A stretch of DNA of 64,000 nucleotides from Flavobacterium salmonis. Its GTDB lineage: Bacteria; Bacteroidota; Bacteroidia; Flavobacteriales; Flavobacteriaceae. Positions 17,467 through 26,407 of the stretch are shown here, piece after piece (position 1 is the first letter of the stretch; the number at the start of each line of letters is the position of its first letter). The translations under genes and the position numbers were made by a program. Location: the NCBI RefSeq assembly GCF_903819435.1, contig NZ_CAIJDP010000078.1:1-64000 (forward strand), written 5' to 3'. The notes under the pieces were generated by a model. That model had not been told where the DNA came from. It searched no databases and saw only the letters and a list, made by a program, of their open reading frames with translations.

Positions 17467-18219
17467 TTGAATCCCATCATAAAAATAGAATCCCTTTCGA
17501 AAAAGTACAAAGATGCAGAAATGTATTCTTTGAACGAAGTTTCGATGCACATAAATGAAGGTCAGATTTTTGGATTATTAGGACCAAATGGCGCTGGAAA
17601 AACGACTTTAATTTCGATGCTCTGCGGTTTGATAAAACCCACTTCGGGTAATTTCACTATTAATGATCTGAACTACAGCAGCCATTCTTCAAAAATTAAA
17701 AAAATAATCGGGGTTGTACCACAGGAATATGCTTTATATCCTACACTGACTGCCAGAGAAAATCTGCATTATTTTGGAAGCATGTACGGTTTGAAAGGAA
17801 CTGATTTAAAAGATAAGGTAATCGAAACTTTAGATCTTTTAGGTTTGTTGAAATTTGCCGACAAACAGGTTCAGACGTTCTCTGGCGGAATGAAACGCCG
17901 CGTGAATCTGATTGCCGGAATCCTGCACAATCCGAAGGTATTGTTTCTGGATGAACCAACGGTTGGAGTTGACGTTCAGTCTAAAAATGCTATCATAGAT
18001 TATTTAAAAATATTAAACCAAAACGGCACAACGATTATTTATACCTCACATCATTTGGCTGAAGCCGAAGATTTCTGTTCTGATATTGCGATTTTAGATC
18101 AGGGACAGATTTACGCCCAAGATACTCCACTGGCGTTAATTGAATCTGTAAAAGATGCACGAAATCTCGAAGATGTTTTTATTTCATTAACCGGTAAAGC
18201 CCTGAGAGATGATATATAA
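17467..18219 (+). CDS. ABC transporter ATP-binding protein
   Basis: 250 residues starting at TTG 17467; no in-frame ATG occurs before residue 19, which would remove the first ATPase strand (IKIESLSKKY), so TTG is favoured. Walker A GPNGAGKTT is at 39-47, signature FSGGMKR at 138-144, Walker B VLFLDEP at 158-164, and the H-loop histidine near TSHH. It is the DrrA/CcmA-type ATPase of ABC-2 exporters. It overlaps the permease gene by 11 bases. The pair probably exports a hydrophobic pigment or precursor across the inner membrane. Confidence 0.92.
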   Translation: MNPIIKIESLSKKYKDAEMYSLNEVSMHINEGQIFGLLGPNGAGKTTLISMLCGLIKPTSGNFTINDLNYSSHSSKIKKIIGVVPQEYALYPTLTARENLHYFGSMYGLKGTDLKDKVIETLDLLGLLKFADKQVQTFSGGMKRRVNLIAGILHNPKVLFLDEPTVGVDVQSKNAIIDYLKILNQNGTTIIYTSHHLAEAEDFCSDIAILDQGQIYAQDTPLALIESVKDARNLEDVFISLTGKALRDDI

Positions 18220-19492
18220 AATCTGGATGTCAATCGTTAAGGAATTTCTTTTACTGAAAAGGGATTTAGGTGGCTTAATCATATTGTTTGTCATGCCTTT
18301 GGTATTGGTAATTACCGTAACCCTTATTCAGGACAGTACTTTTAAAGCCGCAACCGAAAATAAAATTCCTATTTTATTAGTCGATCAGGATAAAGGCAGC
18401 GTTTCAAAAACCGTTTTTGAAAACCTGCAAAAAAACAAATTTTTCAGCGTTGTCACGCAAATTGACAACAAACCCATTACAGAAGCAATGGCAAGGGAAA
18501 ATGTTTATAAAGGAAAGTTTCAGCTGGCAATTGTTATACCCAAAAATCTAAGTGCCGATTTGCAGGCAAAAATCGACCAGAATGTACAAAATATTGTGAG
18601 CAAAATGGGGTTTTCAGATGCTGTTACAGCACCTCAGCCTTCAAAAGTAATTCAGCAAAAAGAAGTAAAATTATATTTTGATCCGGCCGTTCAGCTGAGT
18701 TTCAAAAATTCGGTGATGAGTTCGATTGACAAAATGATTTCACAGATCGAAACCAAATCGATTTATACGGCCTTTCAAAATCAGTTTGGAGAAGAAAATG
18801 CCCAATTTGAACAAAAAAGTTTTATTACGTTCAAAGAAATAATTCCGAGAATTAACAACAAAGAAATATTGCCCAATTCGGTTCAGCACAATGTTCCGGC
18901 ATGGACACTTTTTGCAATATTTTTTATTGTGATTCCGCTTTCCATTAATATCGTAAAAGAAAAATCACAAGGAACATTTGTACGTTTACTGACCAATCCG
19001 GTTTCTAATCTGGTTGTCATTATGGGCAAAACGGTCACCTATTTAGTTATTTGTATGATTCAGTTTTATATGATGGTGGCAGTTGCGATATTTTTATTTC
19101 CGCACATTGGTCTGCCTTCGCTGAATATTGAAGGCCATTTATTTTTAATGAGTGTTGTCGCTTTATTTTCAGGATTTGCTGCTATTGGATTCGGAATATT
19201 ATTGGGAACCATTGCAGGCACTCAGGAACAATCGGCCCCATTTGGTGCTACCAGTGTAATTATCCTGGCTGCCATTGGCGGTGTTTGGGTTCCCGTTTTT
19301 GCGATGCCGAAAATCATGCAGATTATCGCCAAATCATCTCCTATGAATTGGGGACTCGAAGCTTTTTATGATGTTTTATTGCGTAACGTTTCTTTCTTTG
19401 AAATCATTCCAAAAATAAGTTTGTTATTTTTGTTCTTTATAATCACAACTTCCATTGCCCTATATTATGACAAAAAGAAAAGAACAGTATAA
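18209..19492 (+). CDS. ABC-2 type permease
   Basis: 427 residues. It has one N-terminal membrane helix (about 20-40), a large periplasmic region (about 45-225) and a cluster of five hydrophobic helices to the C-terminus. This is the layout of ABC-2 membrane proteins such as YhfI/DrrB-like exporters. It pairs with the ATPase just upstream by an 11-base overlap and with the thioesterase downstream by a 26-base overlap. Transport of the pigment or of an acyl intermediate is inferred from context; the substrate cannot be read from sequence. Confidence 0.9.
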   Translation: MIYKIWMSIVKEFLLLKRDLGGLIILFVMPLVLVITVTLIQDSTFKAATENKIPILLVDQDKGSVSKTVFENLQKNKFFSVVTQIDNKPITEAMARENVYKGKFQLAIVIPKNLSADLQAKIDQNVQNIVSKMGFSDAVTAPQPSKVIQQKEVKLYFDPAVQLSFKNSVMSSIDKMISQIETKSIYTAFQNQFGEENAQFEQKSFITFKEIIPRINNKEILPNSVQHNVPAWTLFAIFFIVIPLSINIVKEKSQGTFVRLLTNPVSNLVVIMGKTVTYLVICMIQFYMMVAVAIFLFPHIGLPSLNIEGHLFLMSVVALFSGFAAIGFGILLGTIAGTQEQSAPFGATSVIILAAIGGVWVPVFAMPKIMQIIAKSSPMNWGLEAFYDVLLRNVSFFEIIPKISLLFLFFIITTSIALYYDKKKRTV

Positions 19493-19916
19493 CGAAGCCA
19501 CAGACTTAACTGTTTCGCACGAAATTAGAATTCGTTTTAACGAAACTGATCCGCTTGGGATTGTCTGGCACGGCAATTATATTACCTATTTCGAAGATGG
19601 ACGCGAAGCTTTCGGACGCCAGCACGGACTTACCTATTTAGATATTGGTAATACGGGTTACACTACTCCAATTGTAAAATCGAAATGCGAACACAAATTG
19701 TCCTTGCGCTATGGCGATGTGGTAACGATTGAAACAACGGTAGTAGATACACCCGCTGCCAAAATGATTTACCGATTTAAAATTATTGATGCCCAAGGAG
19801 AAGTGGCCTGTATAGGAGAAACCATTCAGGTTTTTTTAGATAAAGACGGAAATTTAATGTTGACAAATCCTCCTTTTTATGAGGAATGGAAACGAAAAGT
19901 AGGATTGTTAAAATAA
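19467..19916 (+). CDS. 4HBT-family acyl thioesterase
   Basis: 149 residues from ATG 19467, overlapping the permease end by 26 bases; a TTG four codons upstream is less likely. Hot-dog thioesterase with the 4HBT signature FNETDPLGIVWHGNY, in which Asp28 is the catalytic residue. It should hydrolyse an acyl-ACP or acyl-CoA thioester. Thioesterases of this family are regular members of aryl polyene clusters, where they may release or proofread chains. It closes the run of genes from darA before two poorly known small genes. Confidence 0.85.
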   Translation: MTKRKEQYNEATDLTVSHEIRIRFNETDPLGIVWHGNYITYFEDGREAFGRQHGLTYLDIGNTGYTTPIVKSKCEHKLSLRYGDVVTIETTVVDTPAAKMIYRFKIIDAQGEVACIGETIQVFLDKDGNLMLTNPPFYEEWKRKVGLLK

Positions 19917-19996
19917 AACACGAATTAGCACGAATTAAAAATAAAATAGTCTAACCCATCTTCTGGATTTTCAAAATCTTGTAGGTATTGAGAAAA

Positions 19997-20443
19997 ATGA
20001 CACAACAAATCTTATTTATAATAGTAATATTAATAGGAGCATTTTATGCGAGAAAATATGGTCGTAAAGCGAAATCCGATATTGAAAAGTTTCAAAAGTG
20101 TAAAGCTAATAAGGAGGAATATGACAAAAAACTTGATTATTTAAATCGAAATGTTTTTTTTGGTCTTGAGAATCAAAATTCTGGATTCGATTCTGAATCT
20201 ATAAAGTATTTTTTAGAAGACGATTTTAAAATAATATTAGATAGAATTGAAGATTTAAATCTTGGCGTTAATGGCATCGAGCCATGGTTTGATGAGGAAT
20301 TTTATGATGTAATTGTTGTAGAAGATTGGGGTAATAATCCGTTCGACCCTAATTGGTATAAAAAGGTGTTCGAAAACTTAAAAGAAGAAAAGAAAAATCT
20401 TCTCTATGCAGCTAGTTATGTTGTGCCGCTTAACTTGTTATAG
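19997..20443 (+). CDS. Small membrane-anchored protein of unknown function
   Basis: 148 residues from ATG 19997 (a TTG three codons upstream is the alternative). An N-terminal hydrophobic segment (QQILFIIVILIGAFYA, about 3-19) is followed by a lysine-rich stretch and a soluble, acidic C-terminal domain. No family is recognised. It sits between the thioesterase and a ketosynthase, with 80- and 116-base gaps that hold dispersed-repeat-like sequence, so it may be an insertion into the pigment operon rather than part of the pathway. Confidence 0.6.
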   Translation: MTQQILFIIVILIGAFYARKYGRKAKSDIEKFQKCKANKEEYDKKLDYLNRNVFFGLENQNSGFDSESIKYFLEDDFKIILDRIEDLNLGVNGIEPWFDEEFYDVIVVEDWGNNPFDPNWYKKVFENLKEEKKNLLYAASYVVPLNLL

Positions 20444-20524
20444 AGAATTATTATGAACCAGTCAAATCCAAAAAATAATCTGTAATAACTACATAGCATT
20501 AAATTAAAATTTAAAAGTATACCA

Positions 20525-20544
20525 CAAGGTTTCTAAAAACCTTG
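20525..20544. repeat. Short palindromic element
   Basis: CAAGGTTT-CTAA-AAACCTTG is a perfect 8-base stem with a 4-base loop in a 116-base gap. Such short AAGGTTT palindromes recur in Flavobacterium genomes. No T run follows, so it is not a clear terminator. A similar small repeat (CACGAATTAGCACGAATTA) lies at about 19919-19937. Confidence 0.5.
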
Positions 20545-20559
20545 CAGGAAAGCAACAAA

Positions 20560-21699
20560 ATGACAAGAGAAATATATATCAACGAAACCAATTGTATCAC
20601 GCCTTTAGGATTTGATGTTGACTCCAACATTGAAGCAATATTGCGCAGTGATTCCGGAATTCAGCTTCATAGTGACGTTTCTTTGATGCCAAATTCATTT
20701 TATGCTTCGATTATCAGTGATGAAAATATAAATAACTCTTTCGCGGAAATCAGTTCTGAAACAAAATATTCCCGTTTAGAAAAAATGATGATTCTCGCTT
20801 TAGAGCCGATTATCAAAAATTCAGGAGTCGAATTAAATTCGAAAACTGCTCTTATACTTTCAACCACAAAAGGAAATGTTACGGCTTTAAAAGACAATTC
20901 TGGTGACAGTTTTAACAATGCGCATTTAGATGTTCTGGCAAAAAATATTGCCAATTTCTTCAAGTTTCAAACGCAGCCAATAGTCGTTTCCAATGCCTGC
21001 GTTTCCGGAATTTTAGCAGTTTCGGTCGCCAAAAGAATGATTCAGTCTGAACTTTATGATACCATTTTTGTAGTCGCCGGCGACGAAGTTTCAGAATTTG
21101 TTTTGTCGGGTTTTAATGCGTTTCAGGCAATGAGCGAACTGCCTTGCAAACCGTATTCTAAAAACAGAACCGGAGTTAGTTTAGGCGAAGCAGTCGCTGC
21201 TGTTTTAATTTCGGCGGAAGCCAAAAACACTAAAATAAAAATCATTGGAGACAGTTCGATAAACGATGCTAATCATATTTCGGGTCCGTCAAGAACGGGA
21301 GAAGGTTTGTTCAGAAGTATTCAGAATGCTTTGAAAGAAGCACAAATTGAAGGCAACAAATTAGATTATATTTCTGCACACGGAACCGCAACGCCTTATA
21401 ACGACGAAATGGAAGCTATTGCTTTAAATCGTTTAGATTTACAAAACGTTCCAATAAATAGTTTAAAAGGTTTTTACGGACACACATTAGGTGCTTCAGG
21501 ATTATTGGAAACGGTTATTGCGATAGAATCCGCAAATCGAAATATGCTTTTTGAATCAAAAGGTTTTGATGAAATTGGCGTAAGCGAAACTATTAATTTG
21601 ATTGAAAAAAATGAAGAGGCAACTATTCATTTCTTTTTGAAAACAGCTTCCGGATTTGGCGGTTGTAATACAGCGGTAATCTTTGAAAAAATAATGTAA
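20560..21699 (+). CDS. Beta-ketoacyl synthase (catalytic residues intact)
   Basis: 379 residues from ATG 20560; an in-frame TTG six codons earlier lies within the palindrome. KAS I/II-type fold with complete active site: Cys147 (SNACVSG), His274 (SAHGTATP) and His308 (YGHTLGAS). It is divergent from the other two ketosynthases and shorter in the N-terminal half. It is followed directly by a lipoprotein gene and then by a ketosynthase-like protein, ACP, KS and chain-length-factor-like gene, a layout that recalls the KS/ACP core of aryl polyene clusters. It probably initiates or extends the aryl polyene. Confidence 0.88.
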   Translation: MTREIYINETNCITPLGFDVDSNIEAILRSDSGIQLHSDVSLMPNSFYASIISDENINNSFAEISSETKYSRLEKMMILALEPIIKNSGVELNSKTALILSTTKGNVTALKDNSGDSFNNAHLDVLAKNIANFFKFQTQPIVVSNACVSGILAVSVAKRMIQSELYDTIFVVAGDEVSEFVLSGFNAFQAMSELPCKPYSKNRTGVSLGEAVAAVLISAEAKNTKIKIIGDSSINDANHISGPSRTGEGLFRSIQNALKEAQIEGNKLDYISAHGTATPYNDEMEAIALNRLDLQNVPINSLKGFYGHTLGASGLLETVIAIESANRNMLFESKGFDEIGVSETINLIEKNEEATIHFFLKTASGFGGCNTAVIFEKIM

Positions 21700-22365
21700 A
21701 TGACAAAAACACTAAACTTTATAGTACTCTTTTTCTCGATTATCTCTTTTGTTGGATGCAAAAAAAACGCTGATGAAATACAAAGACAATATTTTGTTGA
21801 TGACTCAAAAAATGTTGAGATTTTGTCTGTTAACTATTGTGTAGATAATTTTGGAAATGTAAGTTCCGTAGCTATTATTCCTGAAAAAACAACTTATAAA
21901 AATAAAGAGAAAATAAAAGAGGTTATAGATGATCTTAAAAACATTTATTTCTCTCCGGATAGCGAACAAAGAAATGAGTGTCATGATTATAATTTTATAT
22001 TTATTAATCCAAAATATGAAAATAACAAACTCGACTCTTCAAAAATTTCCAAATGTTACGAATTAAGAAAAGGCAGTTATAAATATGTAGACGGTTCTTT
22101 TCCTGAAATCACAATTATACGTAATGATGAATTTCAGATAGAAAAAAATCAAAAGCAAACCTCTAAATTCAAAATTGAGTGGCCAAATGACACAAATTAT
22201 ATTTTAACCTATTTAACAGGCAGCAATAAAAGGCTGGATTTTTTTATTGGCAGAAAAATCTATGTCGAAATTATCGATATTCTTAGTGATGGAAGTTATG
22301 TTTACAGAGCTACTTTGACAGATGGCTCACTTGCAACAGGAATTTTAAAAAAAAATAATTCCTGA
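21700..22365 (+). CDS. Lipoprotein of unknown function
   Basis: 221 residues beginning immediately after the ketosynthase stop. The signal peptide ends in a lipobox (SFVGC, lipidated Cys20), so it is a lipoprotein of the periplasm or outer membrane. The mature part has two further cysteines that might form disulfides, a middle region with many charged residues and a C-terminal beta-rich part. No catalytic motif is found. It interrupts an otherwise biosynthetic run and has higher A+T content than its neighbours, which suggests later insertion, but a pigment-related role is possible. Confidence 0.7.
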   Translation: MTKTLNFIVLFFSIISFVGCKKNADEIQRQYFVDDSKNVEILSVNYCVDNFGNVSSVAIIPEKTTYKNKEKIKEVIDDLKNIYFSPDSEQRNECHDYNFIFINPKYENNKLDSSKISKCYELRKGSYKYVDGSFPEITIIRNDEFQIEKNQKQTSKFKIEWPNDTNYILTYLTGSNKRLDFFIGRKIYVEIIDILSDGSYVYRATLTDGSLATGILKKNNS

Positions 22366-22382
22366 TAATACTTTTTTCAAAA

Positions 22383-22997
22383 ATGACTCAAAACACCTAC
22401 ATACATTCTTATATCAAAATCGAAAACAACGAAATTGTTTTGGACGGAGAAACGATATTCAAAACAGAACCAACCGATTTTGGCGATTTCTCTAAACAAG
22501 CTTATCGTAATTTTGAAATGCAATATCCAAAGTTTTTCAAAATGGATGCTTTGAGCAAACTCGCTTTTTTAGGTGCAGAGTTGCTTTTGAGTCCAATAAC
22601 TTCTTCTGAAGCAGAAAACAATATCGCTTTGGTTTTGGCCAATAAATCATCAAGTTTAGATACGGATGTGAAATATCAGGAATCGATTTCAGACAAAGAA
22701 AACTACTTTCCGAGTCCGGCAGTTTTTGTCTATACGCTTCCAAATATTTGTCTGGGCGAAATAAGTATCCGCCATCAGCTGAAAAGTGAAAATTCTTTCT
22801 TTATATTTGAGGCCTTTAATCCTGAATTTATGTCGAATTATTCGAACATTCTTCTAAATTCAAACAAAGCAGATACGGTGCTTTGCGGATGGGTTGAATT
22901 TTTTAATGACAATTACAAAGCTTTTCTTTGCACCATAAGTGGTAAAGAAAACACAAAATATACAAACGAAACGATCAATACTTTATACAATAAATAA
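22383..22997 (+). CDS. Truncated ketosynthase-like protein (N-terminal half only, no active-site Cys)
   Basis: 204 residues. The pattern of a ketosynthase N-terminal half is visible: a helix near KMDALSKLAFLGAELLL, a strand NNIALVLANKSSS, and PSPAVFVYTLPNICLGEISIRH in place of the nucleophile elbow. There is no N-A-C-A-S-G motif; the cysteine in PNICLG is not in the usual setting. The second half of the fold is absent. It resembles the beta-ketoacyl synthase N-terminal domain family (Ketoacyl-synt_2 type) found in aryl polyene and related clusters. It lies 3 bases before an ACP, so it may be a structural or chain-length-setting partner of a complete ketosynthase. Confidence 0.65.
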   Translation: MTQNTYIHSYIKIENNEIVLDGETIFKTEPTDFGDFSKQAYRNFEMQYPKFFKMDALSKLAFLGAELLLSPITSSEAENNIALVLANKSSSLDTDVKYQESISDKENYFPSPAVFVYTLPNICLGEISIRHQLKSENSFFIFEAFNPEFMSNYSNILLNSNKADTVLCGWVEFFNDNYKAFLCTISGKENTKYTNETINTLYNK

Positions 22998-22999
22998 TC

Positions 23000-23257
23000 A
23001 TGGAAGCATTAAAAGCAGAATTAAAAAATAAAATTATTACAACTCTAAATCTTGAAGATATAGCAATTGAAGATATTGCTGATAACGATCCTTTGTTTGG
23101 AGACGGTTTAGGTTTAGACTCAATTGACGCACTTGAACTGATCGTAATTTTAGACAAAGATTACGGAATCAAATTAGTTGACCCGAAAGAAGGAAAGTCC
23201 ATTTTCCAGTCAATTGAAACAATGGCCGCTTACATTAGCGCAAACAGAACAAAATAG
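23000..23257 (+). CDS. Second acyl carrier protein
   Basis: 85 residues. The phosphopantetheine serine is Ser41 in GLGLDSIDALEL, with the acidic helix II typical of ACPs. It lies between a ketosynthase-like half protein and a complete ketosynthase plus chain-length-factor-like gene. It is therefore likely to be the dedicated carrier for aryl polyene elongation, whereas the ACP at 9637 lies beside the acyltransferase. It differs clearly from that ACP, so both carriers are probably used. Confidence 0.93.
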   Translation: MEALKAELKNKIITTLNLEDIAIEDIADNDPLFGDGLGLDSIDALELIVILDKDYGIKLVDPKEGKSIFQSIETMAAYISANRTK

Positions 23258-23379
23258 ACTCCTTAATGCTTAGATTTTTAAGCTGTTTAGACAAAAACTG
23301 TCTAAGCTAAAAAAATAACAATCCAAACAAGTCCAAAAATCTAAGAAGTCTAATGTCTAATCCTCTAAGAATTCAAAAA

Positions 23380-24579
23380 ATGAAAGGTGTCGCAATAACC
23401 GGAATGGGAATTATCTCTTCGATTGGAAATTCAGTCGAAGAAAATTATATTTCGCTAATCGAAAATAAAATTGGTATTTCCCGAATCCAAAATATTTCGA
23501 CTGTTCATGCCGATAGTATTAAAGTTGGAGAAATAAAAAAAACCAACGATGAATTGGTCAATGAATTGAAACTTTCACCTGATAATAATTTTTCAAGAAC
23601 AGCTATGATTGGTGTTTTTGCGGCCAAACAAGCTGTAAAAGAGGCCGGAATTACATCGATAAATGAATTTAGAACAGGACTTATTTCGGCTACCAGCGTT
23701 GGCGGAATGGATATGACTGAAAAACATTATTACGATTATTTCAAACATCCTGAACTTATAAAATACATTAGTTGTAACGATGGCGGCGATGTTGCAGATA
23801 AAATTGCTCAGGAGTTAGGTTTAAAAGGAATGGTCACAACAATAAGTACAGCTTGTTCATCTGCAGCAAATGCAATTATGTTAGGTGCCCGATTAATCAA
23901 AACCGGAAAACTGGATCGTGTTATTGTTGGTGGAACTGATGCTTTGGCAAAATTTACCATTAATGGATTCAAAACTTTGATGATTTTATCTGATGATTAC
24001 AACAAGCCTTTTGATAATAACCGTAAAGGTTTAAATTTGGGTGAAGCTGCTGCATATCTGGTTTTAGAATCAGATGATGTAGTACTGAGACAAAACAAAA
24101 AAGTTTTGGCCTGCGTTTCTGGTTACGGAAATGCAAACGATGCTTTTCATCAAACTGCTTCGTCAGAAAACGGCGACGGAGCTTATTTGGCAATGAAAAA
24201 AGCCTTTGAAATTTCGGGTTTAAAACCTTCTCAAATTGATTATATCAACGTTCACGGAACCGCAACGCCAAACAATGATTTATCTGAAGGAAGAGCTTTA
24301 CTCCGAATTTATGAAAATGAAAAAATTCCCGATTTTAGTTCTACAAAGCCCTTTACAGGTCACACTTTAGCAGCAGCAGCAGCAATTGAAGCCGTTTACA
24401 GTGTTTTGGCGATTCAAAATAATATCGTTTATCCTAATTTGAATTTCGAAACTCCAATGGAGGAGTTTGATCTGAAACCACAAACTATTTTAAAAAACAA
24501 AAATATCGAACACGTTTTATCCAACTCTTTCGGTTTTGGTGGAAATTGTTCAACTCTTATATTTTCTAAAAGCGAATGA
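23380..24579 (+). CDS. Beta-ketoacyl-ACP synthase, FabF type (catalytic subunit of a KS/CLF pair)
   Basis: 399 residues from ATG 23380, which begins the usual MKGVAITGMG strand; an upstream ATG at 23353 adds nine residues. Complete active site: Cys159 (STACSSAAN), His292 (NVHGTATP) and His328 (TGHTLAAA). It overlaps the downstream chain-length-factor-like gene by 4 bases. The tight coupling suggests a KS/CLF heterodimer of the type 2 polyketide kind, as described for aryl polyene synthases. The 122 bases before it contain short TCTAA-type repeats and a hairpin. Confidence 0.9.
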   Translation: MKGVAITGMGIISSIGNSVEENYISLIENKIGISRIQNISTVHADSIKVGEIKKTNDELVNELKLSPDNNFSRTAMIGVFAAKQAVKEAGITSINEFRTGLISATSVGGMDMTEKHYYDYFKHPELIKYISCNDGGDVADKIAQELGLKGMVTTISTACSSAANAIMLGARLIKTGKLDRVIVGGTDALAKFTINGFKTLMILSDDYNKPFDNNRKGLNLGEAAAYLVLESDDVVLRQNKKVLACVSGYGNANDAFHQTASSENGDGAYLAMKKAFEISGLKPSQIDYINVHGTATPNNDLSEGRALLRIYENEKIPDFSSTKPFTGHTLAAAAAIEAVYSVLAIQNNIVYPNLNFETPMEEFDLKPQTILKNKNIEHVLSNSFGFGGNCSTLIFSKSE

Positions 24580-25634
24580 AAACATATATAAATGGAATAG
24601 GTTGCATTTCGACTCAAAAAACATTTGATACTGTTTTTTTAGAAGAGGCCATACATGATAACAACGAAAATGTTCTTAAAATAGTTTCTCCGGCTTACAA
24701 AGATTTTATTTCACCGGCAGCCAGCAGAAGAATGGCAAAAGGCGTAAAAAACGGAATCGTAGCTTCGGCTTTGGCTATGAAAGATGCGAATATCGAAAAT
24801 GTTGATGCCATTATTACCGGAACAGGTTTGGGCTGTATTGAAGATTCTGAAAAATTTCTGAAAAACATTCTGGATAATAACGAAGAGTTTCTAACCCCTA
24901 CTTCCTTCATTCAATCAACACACAATACCGTTGGCGCACAAATTGCACTTTTACAGCAATGCAAAGGTTATAATTTTACCTATGTAAACGGAGCCGTTTC
25001 TTTTGAATCGGCCTTAATTGATGCTAAAATGCAAATCGAAGGAGACGAAGCCAATTCAATTTTGGTAGGCGGAGTTGATGAAAATGGCGATTATACAACA
25101 GCTCTTTTTAAATTAAACGGACGAATTAAAAAAGATACTTATGAGTCTTATGCCGTTTTAAATTCTGAAACAAGCGGTGCAATTTACGGAGAAGGCGCCA
25201 GCTTTTTTGTTTTGGAAAATGAAAGAAAAGAAAATACATACGCAAAACTTCTCGATGTTACTATCGTAAATACGTTGGAAGAAAACGAAATTGAAACAGA
25301 AATAAAATCTTTTCTAAAAGCAAATAAGCTGGAAATTTCAGATATTGATGCTTTGGTTTTAGGATTTGATGGGAATGTCGATTTTGAAATTTATTATAAA
25401 AATCTTGCTGAAAATGCTTTTGCACAAACACCTGTTTTATATTATAAACATTTAAGCGGCGAATACGATACGGCTTCGGCTTTTGCATTATGGATGGCTT
25501 CAAAAATTATAAAAACACAGGAAATTCCAGAAATTATAAAAGTTAATTCAGTTGAAAAACCTGCTTATAATACTATTTTGTTATACAATCAATTAAACGG
25601 AAAAAATCATAGTTTTACGTTAATCTCAAAATGA
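24576..25634 (+). CDS. Ketosynthase-like chain-length-factor candidate (active-site residues lost)
   Basis: 352 residues. The ketosynthase fold is recognisable, but where catalytic ketosynthases have Cys there is Ala140 (YVNGAVSFESAL). The two histidine motifs are also degenerate: no HGTxTP, and the GHT position reads KHLSGE. The glutamine seen in decarboxylating KSQ domains is absent. With its 4-base overlap with a complete ketosynthase, this looks like a chain length factor forming a heterodimer and setting polyene length. Its stop overlaps the deacetylase start by 4 bases. Confidence 0.8.
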   Translation: MKTYINGIGCISTQKTFDTVFLEEAIHDNNENVLKIVSPAYKDFISPAASRRMAKGVKNGIVASALAMKDANIENVDAIITGTGLGCIEDSEKFLKNILDNNEEFLTPTSFIQSTHNTVGAQIALLQQCKGYNFTYVNGAVSFESALIDAKMQIEGDEANSILVGGVDENGDYTTALFKLNGRIKKDTYESYAVLNSETSGAIYGEGASFFVLENERKENTYAKLLDVTIVNTLEENEIETEIKSFLKANKLEISDIDALVLGFDGNVDFEIYYKNLAENAFAQTPVLYYKHLSGEYDTASAFALWMASKIIKTQEIPEIIKVNSVEKPAYNTILLYNQLNGKNHSFTLISK

Positions 25635-26407
25635 TAACGCATAAAAACATCTCACTATTTTTTATTTTTTTATTGCTTTTATTGCTTCTTCTGAACCTTT
25701 ATACAGCAATTAATTTTTGGTGGTTTGCTATTATTGTTTCCATTTGGTTTGTATTTAATATTGTCGGTTCATCTCTAATAGCGTCAAACTATCATGTAAA
25801 AGCTTTTTGCAGGAATGCTTTAGAAAAGGAGAAAAAAATTGCCCTTACATTTGATGACGGACCGGGCATTTATACTTTAGAAATTCTTGATCTTCTTAAA
25901 AAATATAATGTAAAAGCGACATTTTTTTGCATCGGAAAAAATATTGAAATGTATCCTGAAATTGTAAAACAAATTATAGACGAAGGTCATTTGACTGGAA
26001 ATCATTCCTACGGACATTCTCCTTTTTTTGATTTTTATAATGCGAAAAAAATTATAGAAGAAATTCAAAAAACAGATACGCTTTTAGAAAAATTAACTTC
26101 AAAAAAAATTAACTTTTTTCGGCCACCCTACGGAGTTACCACCCCATCAATTCGGAGGGCTTTAAAAATAACCGGACACAAAGTTGTTGGCTGGAATATC
26201 CGTTCACTTGATGGCGGTACAAAAAATAAAAAATTAATTTTCAACCGAATAATAAAACGAGTTTCTCCCGGCGGAATTGTACTTTTGCACGACACGGCTT
26301 CACACTCTGTCTTGGTATTGGAACAGTTTTTGCAATTTTTACAACAAAACCATTATAAAGTGGTTTCTGTAGAAGAACTTTTGAACCTTAAAGCTTATGA
26401 AAACTAA
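25631..26407 (+). CDS. Membrane-anchored polysaccharide deacetylase (NodB domain)
   Basis: 258 residues. Two hydrophobic N-terminal helices (about 7-50) anchor it to the membrane. A NodB-type catalytic domain follows: TFDDGP at 73-78, His125 and His129 in GNHSYGH, RPPYG near 166 and a late LLHDT motif near 219. In the carbohydrate esterase 4 family these bind a metal and remove N-acetyl groups from sugars. Why a deacetylase lies in a pigment cluster is unclear; it may act on a sugar-modified pigment or de-esterify an intermediate. Confidence 0.85.
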   Translation: MITHKNISLFFIFLLLLLLLLNLYTAINFWWFAIIVSIWFVFNIVGSSLIASNYHVKAFCRNALEKEKKIALTFDDGPGIYTLEILDLLKKYNVKATFFCIGKNIEMYPEIVKQIIDEGHLTGNHSYGHSPFFDFYNAKKIIEEIQKTDTLLEKLTSKKINFFRPPYGVTTPSIRRALKITGHKVVGWNIRSLDGGTKNKKLIFNRIIKRVSPGGIVLLHDTASHSVLVLEQFLQFLQQNHYKVVSVEELLNLKAYEN

